Shown piece by piece: positions 44,144 to 55,973 of a stretch of 64,000 bases of DNA. Numbering within the stretch: the first letter of the stretch is position 1; each line of letters starts with the position of its first letter. The translations under genes were made by a program, and so were the position numbers. The notes under the pieces were generated by a model. It did not search any database, had not been told where the DNA came from, and was given only the letters and a program-made list of their open reading frames with translations. The stretch is from Cyclaneusma minus (Eukaryota > Ascomycota > Leotiomycetes > Marthamycetales > Marthamycetaceae). The DNA lies in the NCBI GenBank assembly GCA_037179335.1, contig JAKZHN010000066.1, forward strand, positions 16,393 to 80,392, given 5' to 3'.

Positions 44144-46523
44144 TTAGCAAGTATAGTCGAGAATCCCAAAGTTCATCATCTTTTCCACTGCATCTAACCA
44201 TTCGGCTCTTTCATCATCCACGCTTGCAAGCTCCCGAGGTTGCGGTATTTTCGTCGACTGTTGTGTTTGCGTAGTGGACTTGTTAGTTAGAGTCGAAGCT
44301 GAGCCCTGGGCTGAAGCTGTGGCCGAGAAGGGATTTGTGAAAAGGGGAGGTCCGGAGGTAGCTTTACCCCGTGTGTGAAAGCTGGCTGTGAAATTGTTAC
44401 CTGCTGCTGGTAACTTGGAAGGCCCTGCCCCAACAGCATCATCAGACTGTTTATCATTTAGAGCCGCGTCCGGTACGTTCTGAATATCCTTGGGATCCAC
44501 GTGGCAAATACAAAGTACTGTAAACATATCCGGTGCTTCCTTCAGCAAAGCGAATGCTCTTCGCGCATTCTGGTCCGTGATATCAACCGATGTCTTTACA
44601 GAAGCTTCCCGGACAACCCATTGTCTCAGACCGCGTCTCAGGATCCAAAAATGAACGAGGTCTCTGTCATCGAGACAATGTGCTCGCGGGGTGATCCAAT
44701 AATGAATGACGTTGGCTTTTCTCAAACACTCTCGATACTGTTGCGGAATCCCCTCGTCTGTTGCTAATCCAATTACTTGACGTTTGATAGCTTCTCTGAA
44801 TCCTTGGAATGGCGTGGAAACCCGAAGTTTCTGTTTGAATTGAAAGAAAGATGAAGGGGGTTTCAAGTCGGTCAAATAGCTGTTCGGTCCAGCAGACGTC
44901 TGACAGAAGACAACGCGAAATTGTGCCTCAAACTCGGGGTCTTTATCGAGAGCTGAGGGGGTAGAAGACGCTTGATTCTCGTTTCCTGCAGTAGGTAATG
45001 ATGAGGAGGAAGCACTTTCTTTTCTGCCTCGAGAGCATAATGGCTTTGATAAAGTTATTATTTTTTGAGTCAGGATCATCCATCGCTTTGCCTTGGCTTA
45101 TGAACTGTAACATTCGAACGTCTGTGGTTTTGGCGGCTCCGCTCAAGCTTGATCTCAATTTCTCTCTGGCATCGTCTGTCAGGCCATAAAGGGGCATTGT
45201 CGCATGTTCGATATGCCAACCATGGGTAGGATCCAGATTTCCCGAGATATTCCACCAAAATTCAGAAGCCATACTTGAGTCGGGACTCCCTTCCTGAACA
45301 TCGACTGCATCTTCATCTGTGACAAAGGCGTTCAGATCCCTTGCACCCTCTGGCGAAGAAAAAGTGAGCCGAGTAGAATACGGCATATGCTTGTTAGTCG
45401 ATGATCCGGTTTGTGTTGTCATCGTCTCATCATCATCGTCATCATCCCCATCACCGTCCCAAAGTCCGGGACAGGAACGCAGCGCTGTAAAAACTCCAGG
45501 CTGCGAGGCATTTTGCATTCCAGAAGGAGATCCTTCAAGCTCATGCGGTGGTGACCCTGGAGGTGACGGCTCAGGTGTCGTAGGTGCCGGTTTTGGCGCT
45601 GGACGAGGGGGTATAGGAGGCGGGCCAGGGTTTCCTGGAAATTGTGGGGGTCTAGAGCTAATACTTTCGTTCTCAAACCAAGGAACAAAGTACGCAGATT
45701 CTTCCTTATCCTCAAAGTCGTCCTTTGGTAAAGTGCCATGGAAATAGTCTGGGTGCGGTCGAAAATATTCGTGCTCAAGTATTTGGATTATCTCTGGCCA
45801 CGAGGGCACTGAGCTGCCTTCGCCGAGAATAATAGTTGGGGGTTGGCGAGATAGCGTGCGTGCCAGGGGGGCGAAGGGAATAATGGGCGCGTTAGGGGGC
45901 TCAGGCTTAGGCTTTTCAGGTCTGGTTGAAGCCCGTCGTGCCTCGAGTGGTACTGAGCGCGGCTCAGAGGGGTACCGGTCCTTGGGATCGCATGGGAGGT
46001 CAAATCCTAGGCCTTGTGGTCCGCGACAATAGTATTCCTGTTCGGCGCTGGGTACGAGCCATGGCGTTGATGAGGTTCTTGGCGAGCAGTGCAAAATGTC
46101 GACCGCTCTGCCTGTGTCATTTGCCTGTCTGCTTGTAGATGTGGCCTTGGAAGGAGTGAACGGAGCAGCTTTGGGGTTCAATGAATCGAGGGCGAGATCC
46201 CAGGCCGGGAAAACAAGGCCTGTCTCCCAGGGGGATAAAGGTTCTCGGCTTCGGTGGTCGGGGGCATATCTGGCTGAAATCGTCGGTCCATCCATAGATT
46301 TCCCCTGACCTCGTGGGTCGGTGCAAATACATGTTTCTTTCGACCTGAAGCAGACTGGACAGCACCCGCCGGCGTTGGAGGGCTCCGAGTTTTCATAGCT
46401 ATGACCGGTTGCTGATGCGGCATTTGCGGAGATGGAGTAATCATGCCACTGTTGCTGGCTAGACTGAGCTCCAGTCTGTTGGCTAGACTGGGCGCCTGAA
46501 GGCCGCGTGTTGTTCTGGGCCAT
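44144..46523 (-). pseudogene. Unidentified low-complexity gene broken by a one-base frameshift
   Basis: Two overlapping frames on one strand look like a single gene. The first (46523 to a stop at 44943) has a Cys cluster GGCCPVCFRSKETCICTD near residue 52, a Pro-rich stretch (PGPPPIPPRPAPKPAP), an Asp run, and a plausible globular segment to about 45065. The second (to 44144) takes over with a Ser-rich linker, then a folded-looking part (FEAQFRVVFCQTSAGPNSYL; VIHYWITPRAHCLDDRDLVH). The switch falls at a run of six A residues on the coding strand (45061-45066). Ignoring one base there gives a continuous 792-residue frame. I found no splice pair that would do it. It may be a sequencing error, a true null allele or a missed intron. 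Family and function are unknown. Confidence 0.55.
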
Positions 46524-47235
46524 GCTGTCTAAGTATGCCGAGAAATTATGAATTTTTTAGCACTTCGCAGGTGGTATGGGGAGTGATGTTAGATTCGACG
46601 TAGTGATAGTTGAAACTTGAAAGGCACCAAGTTCGCAGTCGTTTCTGTTTTCAGACTTCTGAGTTGGAGACTTCCCTTGGATCTGAAAAGGAAAGGGACA
46701 GGAGGAACGTTTAAATACCTTTAGATCTGGGGCTGAGAAACCAAGAGATGGTAAACCACAGCTCATCTTGACTCGCAAAAGGATGAGGGGGCAACAATTA
46801 CAAGGAAAAATCACGCCTCACATGAACGCTGTTGACTAACAGCAGAAAGAAGGAGGACAAGTGGTGACCTAGGTTTGGTCATAGGGAAGGATACCTTCCG
46901 TGGAAGACTGGCACTGTAGTAACGACAATCCTATGACACATCCACAACTCAGGGTGAATACAAACCTTCCATAGACCACCTCACTCGGCAGGTGATTGAG
47001 TCAAGCATTTTGATTGCTGCATAAGAAGACCGCCAAGACAACTTGTAGCCATATGCATATTCCTTTTCATAATTTTAACAAAGGCGAGGCTGCCCTACAG
47101 CGCTCGTTTCTCAGACCAACCAACCCGAACGCCGTCCACAATTCAGAATGCCGCCAAATACAAGGGAACTATTATATGGCGCCGTTTTGTTGACCAGCGC
47201 AAAGAGTAGTACAATCGAAAAAGAATCCTCAAATC
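46524..47235. other. Intergenic region, no gene seen
   Basis: This is the 5' flank of the unidentified frameshifted gene and the 3' flank of RUD3. Nothing else is recognised. Confidence 0.5.
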
Positions 47236-49177
47236 CTATGCTCTCGAATTCTGGCGTCCAGGACCGGAAGACACACTTCCCGTTCTTGACTCGGTAGGAG
47301 ACTTCATCCCTTCTTCAGCCTGGCGCTCCAAGAAGTTCGTCCAAAGCTCGCCCAACGACTCCCTACCTGCGCTATTACTACCCTCAGGGAAGAACTCAGT
47401 CGACAGCGAGGGCGTTGAAGGTGTACGGTGGAATGGAGATATTGGAAGACGGAGAGAGCCTGACGCTGACGAAGCTCCTGGCCGGGAGAGGCCAGCTTGT
47501 TCTCTTTGCTCATCGGTCCAGTTCAGGAGAGCTGCAATAAGCTGCAACACCTGGAATTTCTTGGGGTCGGAGCGGTCCAGGGTTATGAAATGCAGGAAGT
47601 GGTTTGTGACAATTTGCCTGGAATAATCAGCATTCATACCTGGAATGAATATATGGTCATGGCATACCTATCGACATTGTCCTCTGGCTTTGCTTTCTTC
47701 AGGAATCGAAGAGCTTTTGTTAGGTGATCATTGAGCACAATTGCTTCATGCCGTAACTTGCCGATGAGGAGGTTCTTCTCCTTGACTTCCTTCTCAAAGG
47801 GCGCTAATCTCTCAAGTTCCTCTTCAAGGCTCTTCTTGGCGGCTTCAGCTTCGCTGGCTCTCGTTTCGGCTTGCTGAACAGCCTTGGTCAGAGAACCGAG
47901 CTGTTCTTGACCTGACTCGACCACCTCCCGTAGCTCGCGTTTCCGTGCTTCTTGGATTTCTTGCAGCGCTCTCTGTAATCCATCTACAGCTTGAGAATTG
48001 CTGTCCCGCTCTGAAGCTGCTCGCTCATACTGTTCCCTCAGATTCGACAACTGCTCCTCGAAGTCAGCAGCTCTCTCGGCTAGTCCTTCACGTATATTCC
48101 GCTCCTCCATGGCCAGAACCTCCCAATCTCCCATGGCTTCCTTGGCCGCGGCCGCTTCCTCTCGTAAATGTTTGAGTTGGCGCATCAGGTCATCCCGTTC
48201 CGTGAGCCAATTCTGCTGTGATAGATTATGTCGATTGCGAAGGCTTGACAATTCCCGAGATGTCTCCTCCGCTTCGCTATTCAGCCTGGATATCTCTGAT
48301 TCTAGGCTTTGGGTGTTCGATTCCAAGCTTGTGTTTTGCTCCTCCAAGGCTTCAATCTGGCGCCTGGCTTCATCGAGCTCTTCCCTATCTGCTTGCAGAC
48401 GCTCGCCCAAGGTCGATTTAATGGTGTTGACACGACCTAGGAGGTTCTGGTATTGTGATTGAGCCTGTTCCTTCTCTGCCTGGCTTTCCTCCAGCTCGGT
48501 ACGGATATTTGAAACTTCCTCCGTATGCTTTTCTTGTATTTCCTCCAGCGACTTCCGTAATTGCTCCACCTCTGCACGCAAGGCCTCTCGGTCTTGGGAC
48601 ATTGCCTCTAATCGCGCACTAGCATCTGTCGAGTCGGAAGCATTATTCTCGGTGCTATCGTCTTTGGGAGGCTCGGGCTGGGGTGTGCTTTGCGAGGGAG
48701 ATGTTGCTTGCGCTGCAGTTTCGGCAGCATGTCCATTGGATGCCTTTGAGTCATTGTGGCCATTTGTGTCTGCTGATGCATCGTGGGAAAACTGTGCATC
48801 CTTGGGTGTATTCTTCTCGGACAGTCAGTCAGCTTGCAACCAGCGAATTCTAGCAAACTCGCGATGAACAGGTGGTCTTTCGTACCACAGTTGATGGATC
48901 TGAGTCCTCCGCCTCCGCCTCCGCGGTAGCTTGCTCGTCTTCCTGCACGACATCTTTCGCTGATTCTAACGACTTGGCAGGATCTCCATTTGGCTTGTTC
49001 TTCGCGGCATTCTTCTTCTTCTTGTTGCTTTTCTTTTTCGCAGCTACAAGCGTCTTGGATCAGCATCAAGTACTCTGATACGCCTGGGGAGGTGTCTGCT
49101 ATTGACAGATATGATTTCAATATGACCCTGATTGACTGACCTGCTGACGAAGCTGGCGAAGGATCCGGTGGAGCCAT
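47236..49177 (-). CDS. RUD3: Golgin Rud3 with GRAB domain
   Basis: Four exons: 49177-49141, 49043-48886, about 48812-47668, and 47617-47236; 573 residues. Introns are 97 bases (GTCAGT), about 73 bases (GTACGA; the acceptor is either CCGAG at 48816 or GAGAAG at 48813) and 50 bases (GTATGC). After a Lys-rich start (AAKKKSNKKKKNAAKNK) and a disordered acidic region, about 300 residues are continuous coiled coil. The GRAB domain follows: IGKLRHEAIVLNDHLTKALR, NVDRQIVTNHFLHFITLDRS across the last junction, then KKFQVLQLIAALLNWTDEQR. In Rud3/GMAP-210 this domain binds GTP-Arf1 and targets the golgin to the cis-Golgi as a tether. Identity rests on this block, which is diagnostic. Confidence 0.94.
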
Positions 49178-49809
49178 TGTGGAAGACTGTTGATTGCGAC
49201 GGGCCTCCCTCAAATTGAAAGTATCAAGCTGGAACCCGTGAGGCTGGTAACCTTTCTTGGCTCGCATTGTCGTCGCCTTATACGGATGAATACGAGAAAT
49301 CAGGCACCAACAGTACATAAACTATATGCACGTACCGCCACGATATCTGCTTATACGACTACCTTAAGTTTCGTTTGGGTATCGGAGTATTTTTGGATTA
49401 ATACAAATACTTCTGTTAGTACTTTCAAGGTCTGGTAATTTGAGCCATCTGTCATTTTGACTCATGTTGAGCAGGCTTGCCTTGAACTCGTTGAGAACTA
49501 GGTGAAACACAAGGTGCTTGAATCCGCCTTTAATTCAGATTCTGCTATTTTGGCAGTCCACAGGCAGTCTTCCAAATCCTTCGATGCATCGTGTGCGTAC
49601 CTGTCGACTTGAAAGAGAGTCAATTTCGAAGACTTAGACTTCCTTACTTCCAGGAAATTCCATTTCAAGAAATACCAAATCATAGCTTGTTGACACTTGA
49701 GAGGGTCATAGGCTGTGTTCTGTGTAGCCCTACTACTCCACACTCACTCTGCTAATCCAAGCTCCCGAGTCCCAACCTTCAACTTCCAACTTCCCACTCA
49801 CACACCCTC
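49178..49809. other. Intergenic region, no gene seen
   Basis: This is the 5' flank of RUD3 and the 3' flank of the dioxygenase gene. No gene or clear repeat is supported. Confidence 0.5.
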
Positions 49810-50962
49810 TTAATCCAAATCCGGAACCGGCAAATGATCCACCAACTTGACCTTCCTCCCCAACTTCTCCATAGCCTCCAACGCCTTCCGATCCCTCAAC
49901 TCCGTCGTCTCCTTCTCACTGACCAGCACAAAATCATGCTTCAGCACCGCCGTGCCCTCCTTCACCCCATACTTCTCCGCCTCCTCTTTCCCGGCTTTCC
50001 CAAAATCCACAATCAGCGAATCCTTAACGCCAAAGACAGCATCACTCGTCTCATACGGATCGCCACGGACATACAGCGCCGTAATCAGATGATCATAGCC
50101 CTCCTTCTCAAACATAAAGTGCATATGTGCCGGCCGCCACGGATGGCGATGCAGCAATTTCAGCAATTGTCCGACCGGACCGTCGTGCGGGATTGGATAG
50201 CTGACTGGCTTGATTGCCTTGAACCAGAATTTTCCACCGGCGTCGGAGGTCATGACGGTACGGCCGTCGGGGGTGCTGCGGTCGGCGTACTGCACGTCGT
50301 AGTGTCCTGAGGAGTCGGTCTCCCAGATGTCGATTTTGACGCCCTCGATAGGCTTGCCTGTGGAGTCGAAGAGGTTACAGAGGACGAGTAGCGGCTCGCC
50401 GTTGGGGTCGTGAGACAGTGTGAGACCTGAGGCCTCGGAGGGTGCATCGTGCGTGTGGAAGGGGCCGAGGACGGATCCTTCGGTGGAGTGGGGTGGTTTT
50501 GGGTGGTTTATGGCGTCGACGAGGAGGGAAAGGCCGAGGATGTCGGAGAGAAGGATGAATTCCTATGTCAAGGAGTTATTTTAGCTCTGTGAATATTTTG
50601 GGTCGACATCAAGTTCCATCTTATCCCTGTATTGAGGATACAAATTGCACCGCTTGTCTTTTCTCAAAACTCCTGGTCACGAGATAGGTCTGAAAAGGAT
50701 CTCTCTGGGAATCGATGATACTTACATGTCGCACATCACTACTAATCTGACCAACTCTCACGAGGAAGTTCAACGCTGCCATCCATTCCTCGGTGCTGAG
50801 TCTCGTCTCTCTAGCAAAGTCGTGTAGTTTCTTCACCAGTTCTTCCAACAGAAACGTGAGCCGAGCATTGGGACCTTGCGAGTTCGTGAGAATGGTATTC
50901 TCGGTGATATTGTCGATGGTCAGGTCCTTCATCGGCGGGATCTTGACCTTTGATGGATCCAT
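49810..50962 (-). CDS. Intradiol ring-cleavage dioxygenase (catechol or hydroxyquinol 1,2-dioxygenase type)
   Basis: Two phase-0 exons, 50962-50726 and 50562-49810, encode 329 residues; the 163-base intron runs from GTAAGT to CATAG. The N-terminal dimerisation domain (RLTFLLEELVKKLHDFARET) leads to EFILLSDILGLSLLVDAINH across the junction. The Fe(III) ligands expected for the family can be placed: Tyr in GHYDVQYAD near 167, Tyr in KPVSYPIPHDGPVG near 200, and the two His of WRPAHMHFM near 225. Such enzymes open catechol or hydroxyquinol between the two hydroxyls, feeding the beta-ketoadipate pathway. No other aromatic-catabolism gene is nearby. A longer in-frame start at 51109 exists but the ATG at 50962 begins the family-like sequence. 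Confidence 0.92.
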
Positions 50963-52164
50963 AGTTGAGTGGCAACGCTTTATGGTACAGGAGAAAGCAA
51001 ATTTACGGAATGATGACTGCTCTTGCGGCAATTGAGGGATCGAGAAGAGGATATGGACAGCTGAAGGACGTGAGGAGAAGAGATTGAGATTACTTGCTGG
51101 TGCTTGCAAAGTGGTTCGTTTTCTTCAATACCGTTCCTGAGAGCTCGTGCATGTGGGGTAAGCTCTTTGGCGGGGTATGTACTACATGTAGGACATGACG
51201 GAAAAGTTGACATGTGACGGCAATTGCGGATATAAGAACATATCCCCCGAAAGCCCCCTATTTTCCATTCGCCGGCCCGTAGCAAATCGCAAACCGTGTT
51301 TTTCATAGCGAGTCCGCCAGGGTGCCTCCTTATCAGTTATCGATTGGGATCTTGGCGCTTGGTGATGTGAATCTTCTACGCTATGTCCTGGCTGAGCGTG
51401 CTGCGTCTGGTGGGGTCATTCCGGCTTTATGGGTTTTCGAGACGGCAGTTGGAGGCCTCCGCGGATCACTTGAAGCATGGAAGACAAGTACGGAAAATCT
51501 AATGCGCTATTCAGCAGTACAGAATTCTAGTAATAGTAACATCAATGTTATACCATTCACGCAGGCACAACACCTTGTATGTGCTGCTAGTCTTACAACA
51601 AGGCTCCTTCCCACTTCCCACCATTATTCGTAAACTGCCTCACAGGGGTAGGAGACGTATACCTTCCGAATCGTGGAATGAAACATTGAAGCTCGTGAAG
51701 GCTCTTTCTAAGAGGTACCCATGTTACCATTCCAGCTCCTCTTCCCTTCCCCTTTTTTCGCCGTGTCCGTCCCACCCCTCCACTGATCTTCCATTGCCAT
51801 CATGAGACGCAAAGATCAAGATGAACGCCAAACGCAGACGCAAAGTCAAGACAGAAACGAGGAATGTGCGTGCCGACTGCGGGCTCTAAACAGCTCGCGA
51901 GCGCGCCGAACAAAGACGAAGGAGATGACAGCGCTCGAACGCGCGTGTGTGTGCCTCGCAGCAACGAAAAGACGAAAGCACAAAAAAACGAGAAAGCAAG
52001 AACTCCACAATCCGTTGTTGCCGTCCTGTTATGCCTGGTTCCTTTCCTCGTCGTCCCAAAGCCAGCATCCATTAAGTCCCAATCATAGCAGGAAGAGGTT
52101 GGTAACAAAGCCATGCCGTAAAAACTTGAAGGGCTCTATCATATGAAGACAGGCAGGCAGAAGC
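50963..52164. other. Intergenic region, no gene seen
   Basis: A 1.2-kb interval between the dioxygenase start and the 3' end of the Dbf2-type kinase gene. Short frames exist on both strands (for example 51322-51633 +) without any recognisable domain. Confidence 0.45.
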
Positions 52165-54377
52165 TCAAAGCATAGTGCCAAAAGTAGCGTCCGTATCGAT
52201 GCGCTTTCTCGGACTCGAGGGACCACCGGCATCATCTGTAGCCGGTTTGCGATGTCTGAAGGTAAAGCCTACGAAGAGCGCCTTGTTCATCGGCTCCTCG
52301 CGGTCGGCCATCTGCTCCAGATGTGCTTGCTTGTCGTGCACTTCCTTGTACTTGGCCATATCGGCCTCGTTACTGAAGTCGTCGAAGTAGCCTGCATCAG
52401 TTTCCGAATCGAGCTCGGGCACGAAAGGCGCGCGCTGCGTTCGCAGCGTCTTCCACTCAACTTCAGCGAAGTACTGGTGATTGTAAATTTGGGAGATATT
52501 CGAGAAGCGCCTGGATTTCGAGTTGATACAACTGCTTCGAGTTAGTCACTATTATGCCAAGGCAGTCGGTGGGAATACGTACGTTTGAATGAAGTTCCAA
52601 GTGCGGTTGGATATGAAGTAGTTGGGATCCTCCCATGTTGGTCGCCTGAGCACGTCTTTCCAGTGCTTCAGATTCTTCCAAGTCTCATCGACTGTCGCGC
52701 CAGCAAAGGGCGGATATCCAGTAAGCGACTCGAACAACATGCAGCCCAAGCTCCAGTAGTCAACACTGAACTCGTACTCTTCGCCTTTGAGAACCTCAGG
52801 TGCCATGTAGTCTGGCGAGCCCACAATGGACTTGGCATAGTTGACATCGTGGTTTCTCAAGGTTCGATAGTTTTCACGACGTTCGGCGACACTGCGCTGC
52901 TCGATTGGCTTGCCGAAGGGGACATAGGTCTCGCCGACTTTCTCAAGCTTGACGCGCATTGACTCGATCTTGCCTGGTGCCAGGAAACCTGCTGCCAAAC
53001 CAAAGTCAGTAAGCTTGACATGTCCTGTCGAGTCGATGAGGAAGTTTTCGGGCTTCAAGTCTCGGTGGATGTAGCCAAGCTGGTGGAGAGCGTCAACAGA
53101 GCAGAACATTTCAGCAATGTAAAAGCGAGCGTGGCGGTTGGCAAGGACACCAGTGTTGTTGAGCAAAGTACGGAAGTCTCCTCCCGGTACATATTCCTGA
53201 AATCAGTCGTTAGCTTTCTCGCGTCTCCCAGCAAACAGACATCCATTGCCTTACCATTGCCAGGTAGATGCTCTTTTCGTCCTGGAACGAGTAGAGCAAT
53301 CGAACCAACCAGTCGCTCTTGGCAGTCGTCAAGATGTCTCGCTCTGTCAGAACATGTCGAATCTCATCCAGCTTGAAAAGCAGCTTCTTGCTCATGACCT
53401 TCAAAGCGCAGACCTCTCTCGTATCCTTCTTCTGCGCCAGATACACCTGACCATAACCTCCTTGACCAACTTGGGTCAGGATCTGGAAATCTCCTTGTCG
53501 AAGACGAACGCGGCGCTTGCGCAGGTTTGCTCGCTCCCGACCAGCGTACTTCTGCCAGAGCGGGTTGTAGGTCTCTTCAGGGGTTTCAGGGGGAGGCGGG
53601 TATTCGGCTTTGAAGTGATTGAGTCGGTTCTGGCGGTGACCAACATATGTAAGGAGGTCGAAATAATAATCGAGGAAGTCTACATATCAAGTCAGTCAGT
53701 CATAGAGCAAAACAAGCAGGGCTGCATGACTTACACAACTGAGTGACGTTGGCCAGGCGTCGCACATTTGGCTTGTTGATAATGGCCAACTCCTCTTTCG
53801 TCAGTCCTCGCTGGGTATTGTATTTCTTTGAGGACTGTGCCGGCGGCTCTCTCTGGTAGTGCTCCTGTCGCGACAACGCTGCCTGGGTTTGTGGCAGGAT
53901 GGCGTCTGTTCCAGATCTCGAGCTGGGCGGAGTGTTCTCTTTGCCGTGCTTGCGCACTGGGACTCCAGAGGCGACGGATTTGTGCAAGATACTCTCGTCC
54001 GCATTTTCGACGGGTCCAGAGAAGTAGGAGTCATCCACAGCCAAGGCATTGCTCTTTCCAGGCGACAAAGGTGTTCCGCGTTCTTGTTTGACGGGGCTGC
54101 TCAGATCGGCGCGGCCGAGCTTCAAAGCACTGTCGAAAGCGACAGGTAGCTCGTAGGACGCGGGAGGGTTCTTGCTCTGAGCCTTGGTTGGGCTGCTGAA
54201 GGCGGTTGGGATCTCGTAGGCGCCCGGGGGCCTCTGGTTCTTGCTCGGACTACCTTGAGGGGTCTGAACGGGATTGATGAAGCTGCTGCGGTTTGGAGTG
54301 CTCGGGCGATCCTTGAAGCCATTCTCGCCCTTGCCAGCCTGCGAGGCAGGGAAGAGGTTCGTGATGAAGCTCGACAT
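52165..54377 (-). CDS. NDR-family kinase Dbf2/Sid2/SidB (septation and mitotic exit)
   Basis: Four exons: 54377-53735, 53679-53255, 53196-52583 and 52531-52165, for 682 residues. Introns are 55, 58 and 51 bases. The first 200 residues are disordered with many SP/TP sites. The Mob1-binding N-terminal regulatory segment follows (DYYFDLLTYVGHRQNRLNHF), then the kinase domain: GQGGYGQVYLAQ near 287, HRDLKPENFL near 400, DFGLAAGF, the long NDR insert (ESMRVKLEKVGETYV), and activation segment SIVGSPDYMAPEVL. The C-terminal hydrophobic motif FVGFTFRHR near 651 carries the usual regulatory Thr. In the SIN/MEN pathway this kinase with Mob1 acts downstream of Cdc15/SepH to drive septum formation. Confidence 0.95.
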
Positions 54378-55973
54378 GGTGACTTGTCGGGGTTGTGGTT
54401 GCGGTGGCGCGGACGGCGGTGTTGGGGTAAGGTGACGTGTGCTGAGGCTCTCGACACGGCGCAAAGAGGGATATCTCTTTGATATCTGGTCGAGACGGAG
54501 GTGGTCTGGCCTAGGTGCTTCACCAGTCGCTCGGTCGGAGAGTTGTGCAGTGGAACATCAACAAAGTGCAGCCGCGAAACACCTCAGGGAATGAAATTGG
54601 GCTGGAATCCAGGTAGAGAGCCAGGTGCATGCGAGCTGGGCGCGGGTCCGCACGCTAGAGGACAGGGGCACTGGGTATTTTTGGGCATTCATGTAGTGGG
54701 GCAATCCGCATCGAGTATCTGCCAATCCAGACATCAAGACCGTGCATTGAAGTTCAACTCAGAAACGTTCCAAGGCCCCGTTGCTACGTGATACGAGGGC
54801 TGCGGTAAACAAACAACTTCATTCCCAGCCCCTGAATACGTGCACCTCTCAGAATTTCATGTTGGACTGTAACCTAGTAAATACATATATTCTGATGCTT
54901 TTTCGTACATATCAGTTCCGCAGGAGGGTCTGGCTCTCAGCCGCTTTGACTCTCGGACCGGGGCCCAGCTGCTTTCTTACTTCTCTTGCGTGCGCCTGAA
55001 CTGATCATGCTGATCATCGTCAGCGCCCTCTATTCGCTCGGTGCTCCAGCCGCACCTGTATCCACTGGTCCACTGTCCCCATATCAATCCTTCCGCAAGT
55101 GGACCCACGAGCATGGCCACGAGCCGCACCATCAACCCCAGGGCAATATGGCTGCTTGCGTCCTAGTGTTGGTGCCCAAAATCCCGTGAATGTTGGCTTG
55201 CGGATTAAACAACCAAGGTCTGTACTTTCCTAATAATAATAATGAAGAGTATTTCTAGTGATTGGATTGGATCACTCTCGTCTTCCGCATGCCTTCACGC
55301 ATGGATGGACCTATGCCATAGTCAGTAAACGTCGCTCACGCCTCTTCGCTCGCTGCCTCTCGATTATCACAAACAAAGCACAGCACAACCAAGACACATC
55401 AGCAAGGAACATGTCAGCAACAAATCCATCATTCTGCTTCTACTGATGAATATGTCCTCCTTCATCCTCAAAGTGTTCCCTTTCCTCCCGATGATATCTC
55501 TCAGCCCAAGCAACCCAAAGCTCCATCCCACATGTCCGCCAGAGCTGATGATTCCTGCTCTGGCAGGCCTTCAACACACCCGAGTTTCGAGCTTCCTCCA
55601 CGCTCACTGTAAAAGATCATCCACAAGAGGTATCTGGCAAGAATGCAAACCACCACACGCTCGAGACTTTCATGCAATGCAAATGCAGCGAATGCGTGAT
55701 GCAAGCCAAGATGGCCGACAAGACAAGGAAATTCCAGAGTCTAGCAGGCCAACGCCTCGAAATGCCGCGCAGTTGCAAATGCTGAATGCCGAAGACCCCG
55801 ATATGCGCCCGCCAGAGGAAGGTAGAACCGAGGACAAAGGAGAAGAAGAGGTTGTATACAAGTCGGTTTTTATAATAGGGGCTTTTTTATTTCTCAAATG
55901 CAACCAGTTGGTCGCTAACGTAACGCTTGGTGGGTCGTATAAAAGTTTTTTATGCAGGTTCCTCGCGGGGATG
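54378..55973. other. Intergenic region, no gene seen
   Basis: This 1.6-kb interval lies between the kinase start and the 3' end of the Pcl cyclin gene. A plus-strand open frame starting at 55446 runs into the antisense of the cyclin and is rejected. Confidence 0.45.

Noticed and set aside
49810..50962. Aromatic-degradation or secondary-metabolite cluster around the dioxygenase
   Set aside because: Neighbours are a golgin and a septation kinase; there is no transporter, regulator or other pathway enzyme beside it.
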